NCBI GenBank assembly: GCA_937975765.1
Contig: CALJUR010000074.1
Coordinates: 1 to 49,586 of the forward strand
Length of the DNA stretch: 49,586 nt
Source of the DNA: an uncultured Myxococcales bacterium
GTDB taxonomy: Bacteria; Myxococcota_A; UBA9042; DTJE01
Direction of reading: 5' to 3'
Shown here: positions 32,767 through 40,120 of the stretch, one piece after another
Layout of the letters: each line of letters starts with the position of its first letter
How positions within the stretch are numbered: the stretch's first letter is position 1
Position numbers and translations under genes: made by a program
Notes under the pieces: model-generated
What the model saw: only the letters and a program-made list of their open reading frames with translations
Database searches by the model: none
What the model was told of the DNA's origin: nothing

Positions 32767-34935
32767 TCACAGGCGCTTGCGGGCGCTGACCGCCTCGGAC
32801 TTCAGTTCCCTGGCGACCCGGCCCAGGTCGTCCAGCGCGGTCGTGATCTGTTCGCGGGTGTCGTCGCCCTCCGCCACCGGCACCTTGTCCAGCACCTCGG
32901 GCAGCAGCCCGCCCAGCACGTCCAGGCCGGTCCGGAACTCGGAGATGGCGTCGTTCAGGCGCTCCAGCAGCCCCCGCAAGACATCCGCCCCCGGCGCCTC
33001 GCCTCCTGCCTGCGAGGGTGCCTGCGCCTCGACCGGCGTCGCGGGCGCGGCGGATTCCAGGGTGGCCAGGCGCTGCTCCAGGCGCTCGACCCGCCCCGTG
33101 GCCTCGTCCCGCTCCTTCTTCAGGGACTCCAGCGCAGCGCGCATCCCGTCGGCCTCGGCGCTCAACTGCCCGTACCGGGCGCGGAGGGTCTCCACCTCGG
33201 CCCGCGCCTCGTCCAGCCCGGCGCCGGCCGCCGCCGCAGGCGCGCCCTGGGCGGCCTTCAGCGCCTCGTTCTCCTCCAGCAGCCTCGACATCTTCTTCAG
33301 GTAGGAACGGTTCGCGACCTTCAGTTCGGCCAGTTCGTTCGCCAGCGACCGGGCCTGGGCCTCGACGTCCCCCGCCTTGCCCGCCGCCCCCTTCGCCTCC
33401 TCCAGGCGGGCCGTCAGCCCGGTCACCTGCCCGCGAAGCGCCTCCAGTTCGGACTGGAACGCCTGGCGCTCGGACTCGAAGTGCTGCTTCAGGGAGTCCC
33501 AGCGCTGGTTCTCCTCCTGCAGGGCGTCCCTCTCGGACACCAGGCGCGACTGGGCGACCACCAGGTCCGCCACCTTCGCACGCAGCGTCTCGACCTCGGC
33601 CTGGGCCTCCCTGCCGGCGTCGGTCTCCGCGACCCTGGCACGCAGAGACTCCGCCTCCACGGCCGCCGCCCGCCTCGCTTCCTCGGCCTGCCGCGCCTGC
33701 GACTCGGCTTCCGACGCCCGGTTCTCCGCCTTCTGGGCACGCGCGACCGCCTGCGCCGCCGACTCCTCGGCCGCCTGCCGCGCCGCGTCCGCCTGCGCCG
33801 CCGAGGCCTTCAGAGCCTCCCGCTCGGCGGCCGTACCGGCATCGCGCCGCAGGTCCGCCAGTTCCAGTTGCAGCCCGGCGATCCGGCCATCGGCCTCCGC
33901 CAGCCTCGCCTGCACCTCGTCGCGCGCCGCCCGGACCGTCTCGGCCTCGGCCGTCGCCTCGCGGATCCGTGCCGCGCAGTCGGCGGCCTCCTGGGCTGTC
34001 CGATCCTGGAGGCTCCGCGCCGACTCGACGGCCTCCTCCAGCGACTGCTTCTCGGCCCGGATCGCCTCCAGCGCCCGCTCCAGGTCGACCAGCCGCGCCT
34101 CCATGTCGCCCTGTCCCGCGGCCGCCTCCTCGTGCCGGGCCAGGACCCGCGTCAGGTCCTCGACCTGTGATCCCAGCATCCGGATCCGGTCGTCCCGCTC
34201 GGCGACCTCCGCTTCCAGCGCGGCGATCCTTGCTTCCAGCGTCTCCTCGCGCGCCTGACGCTGCCGCTGCTCGTCCAGAACCCGTTTCGCGCCCGTCCCG
34301 GCCTCCGGCGACTTCCGGGCATCGGGCCCGCCGGCCGGCGCCTCCGCCGGCCCTCCGTCGCCGAAGGAAACCAGGTCCTCCTCGGGCTGGGCCGGAGCCG
34401 CCATCCCGGGCTCCAGGGCCCCCTCGTAGGCGGCCGTCATCACGATCGGCTGGGCCGGGGCTCCCTGAGCGGACGAGGTGTCGTACCCCGCGGTCGGACG
34501 ACGCGACTCCACGACGCCATCGTCTTCCGCCGGGGGCGTCGCCGGTGCGGCCGGCATGGCCGGCAGGTCCTGGGTCGGGCGCGACGGCGGCGGCATGGGG
34601 GTCGGCTCGTTGACGGTCTCGCCCAGGTACCTGCGATCGGCGTCGTCCAGGCGGAACTCGACCGGCAGGCTCCCCACGAACACCGATTCGCCGTCCTCCA
34701 GTTCCGATTCCTTCACCCGGCGCTTCCGGACGTATGTCCCGTTGGCGCTGTCCAGGTCGATCACGCTGTACCGTCCGCCGACCCAGCAGAACTTGGCATG
34801 CAGGCGCGAGACCGTGTTGTTCCTGGTCTTCAGGTCGCATTCCTTGTTCCGGCCGACCAGGATCTCGGGATGGTCCGGCCCGAAGTGCAGGGTCTCGTCC
34901 TCGCCCTGTTCGTTCACGTACTTCAGCGTGGCCAC
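32767..34935 (-). CDS. FHA-domain protein with a very long coiled coil
   Basis: A 722-residue cytoplasmic protein. Residues about 20-95 form an FHA domain (ILVGRNKECDLKTRNNTVSR, HAKFCW, DSANGTYVRKRRV). A Pro-rich linker (about 110-190) leads to a predicted coiled coil of roughly 450 residues rich in Ala, Glu, Arg and Leu. The C-terminal 75 residues (RGLLERLNDAISEFRTGLDV) are a separate helical domain. The layout recalls polarity and motility scaffolds of myxobacteria that bind phosphorylated partners at one end. It starts with GTG, with GGAGG five bases upstream, and lies between a lipoprotein and a PilZ gene on the same strand. It is not FrzS, which has a response-regulator domain. Confidence 0.85.
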   Translation of the reverse strand: MATLKYVNEQGEDETLHFGPDHPEILVGRNKECDLKTRNNTVSRLHAKFCWVGGRYSVIDLDSANGTYVRKRRVKESELEDGESVFVGSLPVEFRLDDADRRYLGETVNEPTPMPPPSRPTQDLPAMPAAPATPPAEDDGVVESRRPTAGYDTSSAQGAPAQPIVMTAAYEGALEPGMAAPAQPEEDLVSFGDGGPAEAPAGGPDARKSPEAGTGAKRVLDEQRQRQAREETLEARIAALEAEVAERDDRIRMLGSQVEDLTRVLARHEEAAAGQGDMEARLVDLERALEAIRAEKQSLEEAVESARSLQDRTAQEAADCAARIREATAEAETVRAARDEVQARLAEADGRIAGLQLELADLRRDAGTAAEREALKASAAQADAARQAAEESAAQAVARAQKAENRASEAESQARQAEEARRAAAVEAESLRARVAETDAGREAQAEVETLRAKVADLVVAQSRLVSERDALQEENQRWDSLKQHFESERQAFQSELEALRGQVTGLTARLEEAKGAAGKAGDVEAQARSLANELAELKVANRSYLKKMSRLLEENEALKAAQGAPAAAAGAGLDEARAEVETLRARYGQLSAEADGMRAALESLKKERDEATGRVERLEQRLATLESAAPATPVEAQAPSQAGGEAPGADVLRGLLERLNDAISEFRTGLDVLGGLLPEVLDKVPVAEGDDTREQITTALDDLGRVARELKSEAVSARKRL

Positions 34936-34954
34936 GTCGTCCTCCGGCAGCCGT

Positions 34955-35365
34955 CTAGTCCCGGGTACGGAACGCCCGGAACCGGCCGATCGTCCTCCCG
35001 CCCGCGTCCAGCACCGTCCCGGCCAACACGCCGTGGCCGAACGTCCCCTGGAACGTCATCGGCCGTTTCAGGCCCTGGCAGTCCACGGCCGGCGTCTCCG
35101 GGTCCATCCTGAACTCCACGACGCCGTTCTCGCCCTTCGCCAGGCCGCACACGGCCAGCCGCACCTCGGCGCCCTGCTGGCCGATCCACGCCGCCGACGA
35201 CGCCCCGCCCTGCAGGTCCAGCGCGAACTGGAAGTAGCGGGCCTCGAACGTCTCCCCCGACCCCTGCCACTTCGCCTCCAGGCCCGGCGCGCAGCCGATC
35301 GCCATCATCGCCACCCCGATTCCCGCCAGCACGACCTGCGCGCTGCGCCGCGATCGCGTCCCCAT
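34955..35365 (-). CDS. Small lipoprotein of unknown function
   Basis: A 136-residue protein with a basic N-terminus (MGTRSRRSAQ), a hydrophobic core and the lipobox MAIGC (Cys about residue 25), then a beta-rich domain with FEARYFQFALDLQGG and TFQGTFGHGVLAGTV. The ATG at 35365 was chosen because GGAGG stands 5 bases upstream; a longer frame has no signal. First gene of the FHA-coiled-coil/PilZ unit, 19 bp before the next start. No family is recognised. Confidence 0.72.
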   Translation of the reverse strand: MGTRSRRSAQVVLAGIGVAMMAIGCAPGLEAKWQGSGETFEARYFQFALDLQGGASSAAWIGQQGAEVRLAVCGLAKGENGVVEFRMDPETPAVDCQGLKRPMTFQGTFGHGVLAGTVLDAGGRTIGRFRAFRTRD

Positions 35366-35393
35366 CCGGACCTCCTGCTCCCGTGCCGCCGCG

Positions 35394-35423
35394 AGAATAG
35401 CGTCGTTGTGCGTCCTGACGCAA
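35394..35423 (-). promoter_or_regulatory. Promoter of the lipoprotein/FHA-coiled-coil/PilZ operon
   Basis: On the minus strand TTGCGT (35418-35423), an 18-bp spacer and TATTCT (35394-35399), about 30 bases before the lipoprotein ATG. It is divergent from the promoter of the Cys-rich surface protein. Confidence 0.45.
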
Positions 35424-35457
35424 GGTCCAACCCCCCGCGGGGCCCTTGCCATGCCGC

Positions 35458-35487
35458 TTGAATCGTTGGCGGTGCATCCCATAGAAT
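35458..35487 (+). promoter_or_regulatory. Promoter of the eight-module Cys-rich protein
   Basis: TTGAAT (35458-35463) and TAGAAT (35482-35487) separated by 18 bp, 26 bases before the start codon at 35514. Confidence 0.5.
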
Positions 35488-35513
35488 ATCGCCGGTTTCA
35501 CAGGGGAACGGCG

Positions 35514-36980
35514 ATGCTGCGGACCGGGTTCACGGTACTGGCATTCCTGGCGACGGCCCTCGTGGCGGCGGCGGCCCCTTCCGCCCTCGCCCAGTGTCCC
35601 GGCGGCGAGACGCAGGTGGGCACCTCCTGCGGCACCCTGACCGAACACGGCTGCTGCACCGGCACGTGGGGCGACTACGTCCGGTACTGCTACAACGGCA
35701 TCGTCTGCGAGCGGTACTGCAACGACTACTGCCGCTGGCCTTCCGGCACCGACCGGTATACCTGCGGCGCGAACTCGGCCCCCCAGTCCGACCCCACCGG
35801 GACCTACCCGCGCACCTGTCCCTGCATCCCGAACTGCAAGAACAAGGAGTGCGGCAGCGACGGCTGCGGCGGTTCCTGCGGGACCTGCGACGCGAACGAG
35901 ACGTGCAACTCCAGCAGCAAGTGCGAGTGCGAGCCCCAGTGCGACGGCAAGGACTGCGGCGACGACGGCTGCGGCGGCACCTGCGGTTCGTGCATCGCGA
36001 CCTACCAGTGGGAGTGCCGGTCGGGCATCTGCGTGTGCACGCCCGATTGCACGGGGCGCGAATGCGGCACGGACGGGTGCAGCGGCCAGTGCGGCACGTG
36101 CCCGACCGGGAAGATCTGCTCGGGCGCGCTGGTCTGCATCGACAAGCCCTGCACCCCCTCCTGCTTCGCACGCGAGTGCGGCGACGACAAGTGCGGCGGA
36201 TCGTGCGGGACGTGCCCGGCGGGGTACTCCTGCAACAGTTTCTCGGGCCAGTGCGCCCAGGACGCCTGCACGCCCGCCTGCACCGGCAAGGAGTGCGGCG
36301 ACGACGGCTGCGGCGGCACCTGCGGCACCTGCGCCGGCGACACCCACTGCGACGCGTCCGGCAAGTGCATCGGCGGCACCTGCACGCCGGCCTGCACCGG
36401 CAGGGAATGCGGCGACGACGGCTGCGGCGGCACCTGCGGCACCTGCGCCGGCGGCACGGCCTGCGATGCGTCCGGGAAGTGCGTCGGCGCCTGCCAGCCC
36501 CAGTGCGAGGGTCGCGAGTGCGGGGACGACGGTTGCCAGGGCTCGTGCGGGACGTGCACCCCGCCCGAGACGTGCGACGCCTCGTTCCATTGCGTCGCCC
36601 CGTGCATGCCCTCGTGCGTCGGGAAGAACTGCGGCAGCGACGGCTGCGGAGGGTCGTGCGGCGAGTGCGGCACGGGCCTGTACTGCGACGACACCTTCCG
36701 GTGCCGTGCCGGGACGCCGCCCGACCCCGGCACCACCGACGATGCCTCGGAAACCGATCGCCAGGCGTCCGGGGACCCGGCCGCCACCGACGCGCCCGGC
36801 GCGGACGCCTCGACGTGCCCGGCCGGAACGAAGCTGTACTACGGGCAGTGCGTCCCGATCCAGCAGAAGGAGGGCGGCGGCGGTTGCGCGGGCGGCACCC
36901 TCCCCCTGCCCTCGTCGATCGCCCCCGTGATGGCCCTGCTGGCCGGGCTGGCGCTGGCGCGCCGCCGCCGCAATCCCTAG
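35514..36980 (+). CDS. Surface protein with eight CGDDGCGG-type Cys modules and a C-terminal sorting tail
   Basis: A 488-residue secreted protein. The signal peptide ends at PSALA-Q (about residue 26). After an N-terminal Cys-rich region come eight modules of 20-38 residues built on CxPxCxxxxCGxDxCxGxCGxC, two of them almost identical (38-residue period). An acidic Thr/Ala/Asp-rich stalk follows, then GGGGCAGG, a hydrophobic helix (SSIAPVMALLAGLALA) and RRRRNP. This tail resembles MYXO-CTERM/GlyGly-CTERM sorting signals that anchor and then release surface proteins. AGGGGAAC precedes the ATG. Ligand unknown; the modules are probably disulphide knots. It converges on the small membrane protein gene with overlapping stop codons. 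Confidence 0.82.
   Translation: MLRTGFTVLAFLATALVAAAAPSALAQCPGGETQVGTSCGTLTEHGCCTGTWGDYVRYCYNGIVCERYCNDYCRWPSGTDRYTCGANSAPQSDPTGTYPRTCPCIPNCKNKECGSDGCGGSCGTCDANETCNSSSKCECEPQCDGKDCGDDGCGGTCGSCIATYQWECRSGICVCTPDCTGRECGTDGCSGQCGTCPTGKICSGALVCIDKPCTPSCFARECGDDKCGGSCGTCPAGYSCNSFSGQCAQDACTPACTGKECGDDGCGGTCGTCAGDTHCDASGKCIGGTCTPACTGRECGDDGCGGTCGTCAGGTACDASGKCVGACQPQCEGRECGDDGCQGSCGTCTPPETCDASFHCVAPCMPSCVGKNCGSDGCGGSCGECGTGLYCDDTFRCRAGTPPDPGTTDDASETDRQASGDPAATDAPGADASTCPAGTKLYYGQCVPIQQKEGGGGCAGGTLPLPSSIAPVMALLAGLALARRRRNP
35823..36668 (+). repeat. Internal Cys-module repeat array
   Basis: Eight coding repeats begin near TGC 35823 and run to 36668. The pair at 36276-36389 and from 36390 has a 114-bp period and is nearly identical at the DNA level (GGCGACGACGGCTGCGGCGG in both), pointing to recent duplication within the gene. 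Confidence 0.85.
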
Positions 36981-37330
36981 CCCGGCCCCCTGCCAGCCGT
37001 CAGCACGCGTCCCAGCGCCCCGCCCGCAGCACCGGCCACGGCGCCCCCCAGCCCCCCCAACCCCAGCATCCCCAGGTGCTGGTTTCCCAGGGCCAGCCCC
37101 GCGGCGACCCCGATGATGGCCGCCAGCATCCCGGCCACGGTCCCGCACGCCACGGCCGTCACGAGACGCCCGCCCGCCCGGCCGAAGGACACCCCGCACG
37201 CCAGGGATACCAGCGCGAAGAGGGTTCCCGACCCCGCCTCCAGTTCCGGCACGAACCGGACCGCGATCGACACCAGGATGCCGGAGAGCCCGCCGAGGGC
37301 GACGGTTCGCATCACCCGGCCGACCTCCAT
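36977..37330 (-). CDS. Small Gly-rich membrane protein
   Basis: A 117-residue protein with three to four hydrophobic segments (VALGGLSGILVSIAVRF, GTLFALVSLACGVSFG, VACGTVAGMLAAIIGVAAG, LGGLGGAVAGAAGGALG), the last a glycine-zipper type helix. GGGAGGA lies 7 bases before the ATG at 37330. It is the last gene after pilB-pilT-pilC-pilS and the MBL-like gene, with a 44-bp gap. Its stop codon overlaps the convergent surface-protein stop (36977-36980). It has no type III (prepilin) signal, so it is not a pilin. Function unknown. Confidence 0.6.
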   Translation of the reverse strand: MEVGRVMRTVALGGLSGILVSIAVRFVPELEAGSGTLFALVSLACGVSFGRAGGRLVTAVACGTVAGMLAAIIGVAAGLALGNQHLGMLGLGGLGGAVAGAAGGALGRVLTAGRGPG

Positions 37331-37374
37331 CCCTCCCTCCTCCCGGAATGCCGCGGAAAATCGCGGGTGCGGTC

Positions 37375-38349
37375 CTAGAACATCGACAACTGGATCTCGT
37401 CGTGCAGGGCCAGCGCCTCCAGCCCGCGGCGGCGGGCGCGCTCGGCCACCGCCTCGGCGCCGTGCCCCACCGTGACGACACGGGTCGCACCGGACCTCTC
37501 GACCAGGGACTCGATGCCGCAGGGGTCCAGGTGCCCCGTCAGAGGAATCCCTTCGTCCACCTGCATCCGGGCCAGCACTTCCGGCATCAGCGCGCGCCCC
37601 GACAGCCAGACCAGGTGCCTGCGCGGCACCTCCTGCACGGTCCGCCGGAATCGCAGCGTCTCGGGCAGAACCAGCGCGCAGCCCGGCGCGGAGCCCCCCC
37701 GGAACTGGCGGGCGGCCCCCGGGTCGAACCCCAGCGCGCGGTATGCGCCATCGACCGCCGCGACGGTCCGGTGGACCTTCACCGGGACGCCCGCGTCCAC
37801 CAGCGCCCGCACGACCTCCTGGGACTTGCCCATCAGCGAACCCAGGAACACCGGCGTCCTCCCGGCCTGCAGCGCCTGCCTCGCCACGTCCACGACCCGG
37901 GCCAGAGCCTCGTTGCGCGGCGGCAACCGCACCGCAAGGTGGCCGTAGTCGGCCCGGACCACCAGGACGTCGCACTTCGGCACCTGCGGAACCTCGGCCA
38001 GGGCGTGGGGCTGCATCGCCACGTGCGACGCGTACGCCAGCACTCCCCCTTCCGTCGCCAGGCGCAGGATGGCCGCGCCCGGCATGTGCCCCGAGGGGAA
38101 CAGGGTCAGTTCCATCGGGCCCAGGCGGATCGCCTGGCCGAACGGGGCCACCAGCGGGGAGAAATCCTTGCGCAGCGCCCGCACGATCGTGCGGGTCCGG
38201 TCGCTGCAAAGGGCACGCACCTGCCGGCCCGCCTCGCGCACGCGGGCCGACGACAGGAACGTCAGCACGTCCGGGCGGCGGGCATCCAGCCAGAGGACCG
38301 AGCCCAGCACGTGGACCCCGCGATCCCAGGTGACGTCCGGTCGCCCCAC
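37375..38349 (-). CDS. Degenerate metallo-beta-lactamase-fold protein of the RNA/DNA exonuclease (beta-CASP) group
   Basis: A 324-residue cytoplasmic protein. Its beginning, VHVLGSVLWLDARRPDVLTF, matches the start of ligase-associated or CPSF-like exonucleases, but the next residues, normally HxHxDH, read SSARVREAG, so the metal site is lost. Later landmarks persist in altered form: FPSGHMPGAAI (His88, normally PAGHxxGSA), LAYASHV where the Asp of GDF is expected, the C-terminal GIPLTGHLDPCGI (normally LSDHAD) and TVGHGAEAVAERARRRGLEA (normally THG). It is therefore probably a non-catalytic binding protein. It starts with GTG (GGGAG upstream), 15 bp after pilS, so it is co-transcribed with the pil genes. 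Confidence 0.78.
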   Translation of the reverse strand: MGRPDVTWDRGVHVLGSVLWLDARRPDVLTFLSSARVREAGRQVRALCSDRTRTIVRALRKDFSPLVAPFGQAIRLGPMELTLFPSGHMPGAAILRLATEGGVLAYASHVAMQPHALAEVPQVPKCDVLVVRADYGHLAVRLPPRNEALARVVDVARQALQAGRTPVFLGSLMGKSQEVVRALVDAGVPVKVHRTVAAVDGAYRALGFDPGAARQFRGGSAPGCALVLPETLRFRRTVQEVPRRHLVWLSGRALMPEVLARMQVDEGIPLTGHLDPCGIESLVERSGATRVVTVGHGAEAVAERARRRGLEALALHDEIQLSMF

Positions 38350-38364
38350 GCCCCGCTCCCCCGT

Positions 38365-40104
38365 TCAGGCCGGCAGGCGCACCTCGAACTCGGTGCGCAC
38401 GTATGGCACGCTGGACACGTTCACCCGGCCGCCCATCTCCTCCACGACCTGCAGCACGGTGGCCAGGCCCAGGCCGGTCCCGCGAGGTTTCGTGGTGTAG
38501 AAGGCATCGAAGATCCGCTGCAGGTCATCCGCGGGGATCCCGCAGCCGTTGTCGATGACGCGGACCACGGCCCATCGGCGGCCATCCTCCGTCTCCGAAC
38601 GCGCCCGGACCAGCAGTTGCCCCCCGTCTCCCATCGCCTCGATCGAGTTCTTGGCCAGGTTCAGGAAGACCTGGTGCAGCCGCTGCGGATCGGCCTCGAT
38701 CCCCAGCCCGGGCTCGATGTCCGATCCCACCTCCAGGCGCGCCGCGGCCGGGTCGCCCCGCACCACCTGGACCACCTGTTCCAGCAGTTCGGACAGGTCC
38801 ATCCGCAGCAGTTCGCCCTTCTTCGGCCGGGCGTAGTCCAGCAGTTCCGTGATCCAGTCGTTCAGCCGATCGGCCTCGCGCACGACGATGTCCAGCGCGC
38901 GCCGGTCGTCCTCGCCCAGCTCCGACGTCATCGACAGCATCTGCGCCGAGGCCGTGATCGCGGCCAGCGGGTTGCGGATCTCGTGCGCCACCACCGCCGA
39001 CAACTTGCCGATCGTCGCCAGCCGCTCGTCCGCCTTCATCTGCGCTTCCAGCAGCTTGACGGTGGTCACGTCAGACACGTCCAGGATGCGCCCGATCATC
39101 TCGCCCGTCCGGGAGACCAGCGACGCCACCGACACCTTCAGCCACCGGGCCTCGCGCCCCCGCCCCCGGTGCTGGATCTCGAACGGGCCCCGGCAGGTCG
39201 ACATCGGCGCCTTCAGGACCGGCAGCAGGTCGAACAGGTCCCGCCCCTTCGAACGGTTCATGTCGATGCCCAGCAGATCCTCGGCGGCACGGTTCACGTG
39301 CAGGATCCGGTCGTCCAGCCGGCACGTCACGATCCCCGAGTCCACCGACGCCAGGATCGACTCGTGCAACTGCTTCAGGTCCTCCAGGTTGGCCCGGTAG
39401 CGTTCCCGCTGAAGGTCGGACCGCCGCAACTGCTCCGACAGGTAGGACGACAGGATGCCGATGCTGATGAACGCGACGGTGTTCAGGCCCACCGCGTACA
39501 ACACCGCGTTCGGCACCCCCATCGTCAGCACGCCCGCCAGGAACCAGGGCAGGCCGACCTTCCCCAGTTCCATCAGGCCGACCAGCGACATCAGGCCGCT
39601 GGACGCGAGGATCATCAATGCCGTTCCCGGCCGGCCCAGCACGATCCCGCCGAACACGATGTTCAGCGAGAAGAAGAAGGTGAACGCCGACTCGGTCCCG
39701 CCCGTCGCGGTGACCAGCATCGCCGACAGCAGCACGTCCTGGACCATCTGCACGACCGCGATGGCCACCAGGGGGAAGCGCCTCTTCACCGTCAGCAGGA
39801 CCGGGAAGTACAGCGCCGCGGGCACCAGCCACAGCATCCCGACCCACATGAGGGTGTCGCGGACCATCTCGACCAGCGTCAGGCCGGTCGATCCGGAGAA
39901 GACGGCGGTCGCGGTGACGAGGACCAGCAGGCTGACGATGCGCAGCCAGGACAGCCACAGCAGCTTGCGGCGAAGGGAGGCGGCCGCCCAGGACTCGGTC
40001 CGATCCTCGGTCGGCTGGCCCAGGCCATCCCGCAGCGGCCATCGTGCGGGCGTCATGTCCCGGACCGGCGCCGCCGCACCCGAATCCGTGGCATTCGAAT
40101 CCAT
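38365..40104 (-). CDS. pilS: PilS-type membrane histidine kinase
   Basis: A 579-residue sensor kinase. Six transmembrane helices (about residues 48-220) form the PilS-like sensor, followed by a PAS domain (about 240-350; LHESILASVDSGIVTC), a HisKA domain with the phospho-acceptor His373 in VVAHEIRNPLAA and the ATPase core with N box NLAKNSIEAM, DNGCGIP and GTGLGLATV. In myxobacteria PilS senses pilin levels in the membrane and phosphorylates the NtrC-type regulator PilR. The gene begins 16 bp after the pilC stop in the usual pilB-pilT-pilC-pilS order, which supports the name. PilR is not present downstream. Confidence 0.88.
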   Translation of the reverse strand: MDSNATDSGAAAPVRDMTPARWPLRDGLGQPTEDRTESWAAASLRRKLLWLSWLRIVSLLVLVTATAVFSGSTGLTLVEMVRDTLMWVGMLWLVPAALYFPVLLTVKRRFPLVAIAVVQMVQDVLLSAMLVTATGGTESAFTFFFSLNIVFGGIVLGRPGTALMILASSGLMSLVGLMELGKVGLPWFLAGVLTMGVPNAVLYAVGLNTVAFISIGILSSYLSEQLRRSDLQRERYRANLEDLKQLHESILASVDSGIVTCRLDDRILHVNRAAEDLLGIDMNRSKGRDLFDLLPVLKAPMSTCRGPFEIQHRGRGREARWLKVSVASLVSRTGEMIGRILDVSDVTTVKLLEAQMKADERLATIGKLSAVVAHEIRNPLAAITASAQMLSMTSELGEDDRRALDIVVREADRLNDWITELLDYARPKKGELLRMDLSELLEQVVQVVRGDPAAARLEVGSDIEPGLGIEADPQRLHQVFLNLAKNSIEAMGDGGQLLVRARSETEDGRRWAVVRVIDNGCGIPADDLQRIFDAFYTTKPRGTGLGLATVLQVVEEMGGRVNVSSVPYVRTEFEVRLPA

Positions 40105-40120
40105 CGGGTGAACCCCGGGC

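Noticed and set aside
32767..34935. Identification of the coiled-coil protein as FrzS or another named polarity protein
   Set aside because: The N-terminal domain is FHA and not a receiver domain; long coiled coils give unreliable similarity, so no gene name was assigned.
36977..37330. Small membrane protein as a pilin
   Set aside because: It has several hydrophobic segments and no leader ending in Gly before Phe/Glu, so it does not resemble a type IV prepilin.
37331..38209. An upstream extension of the small membrane protein to 410 residues
   Set aside because: The upstream part is a shadow of the MBL-like gene in another frame. A strong ribosome binding site precedes the ATG at 37330.
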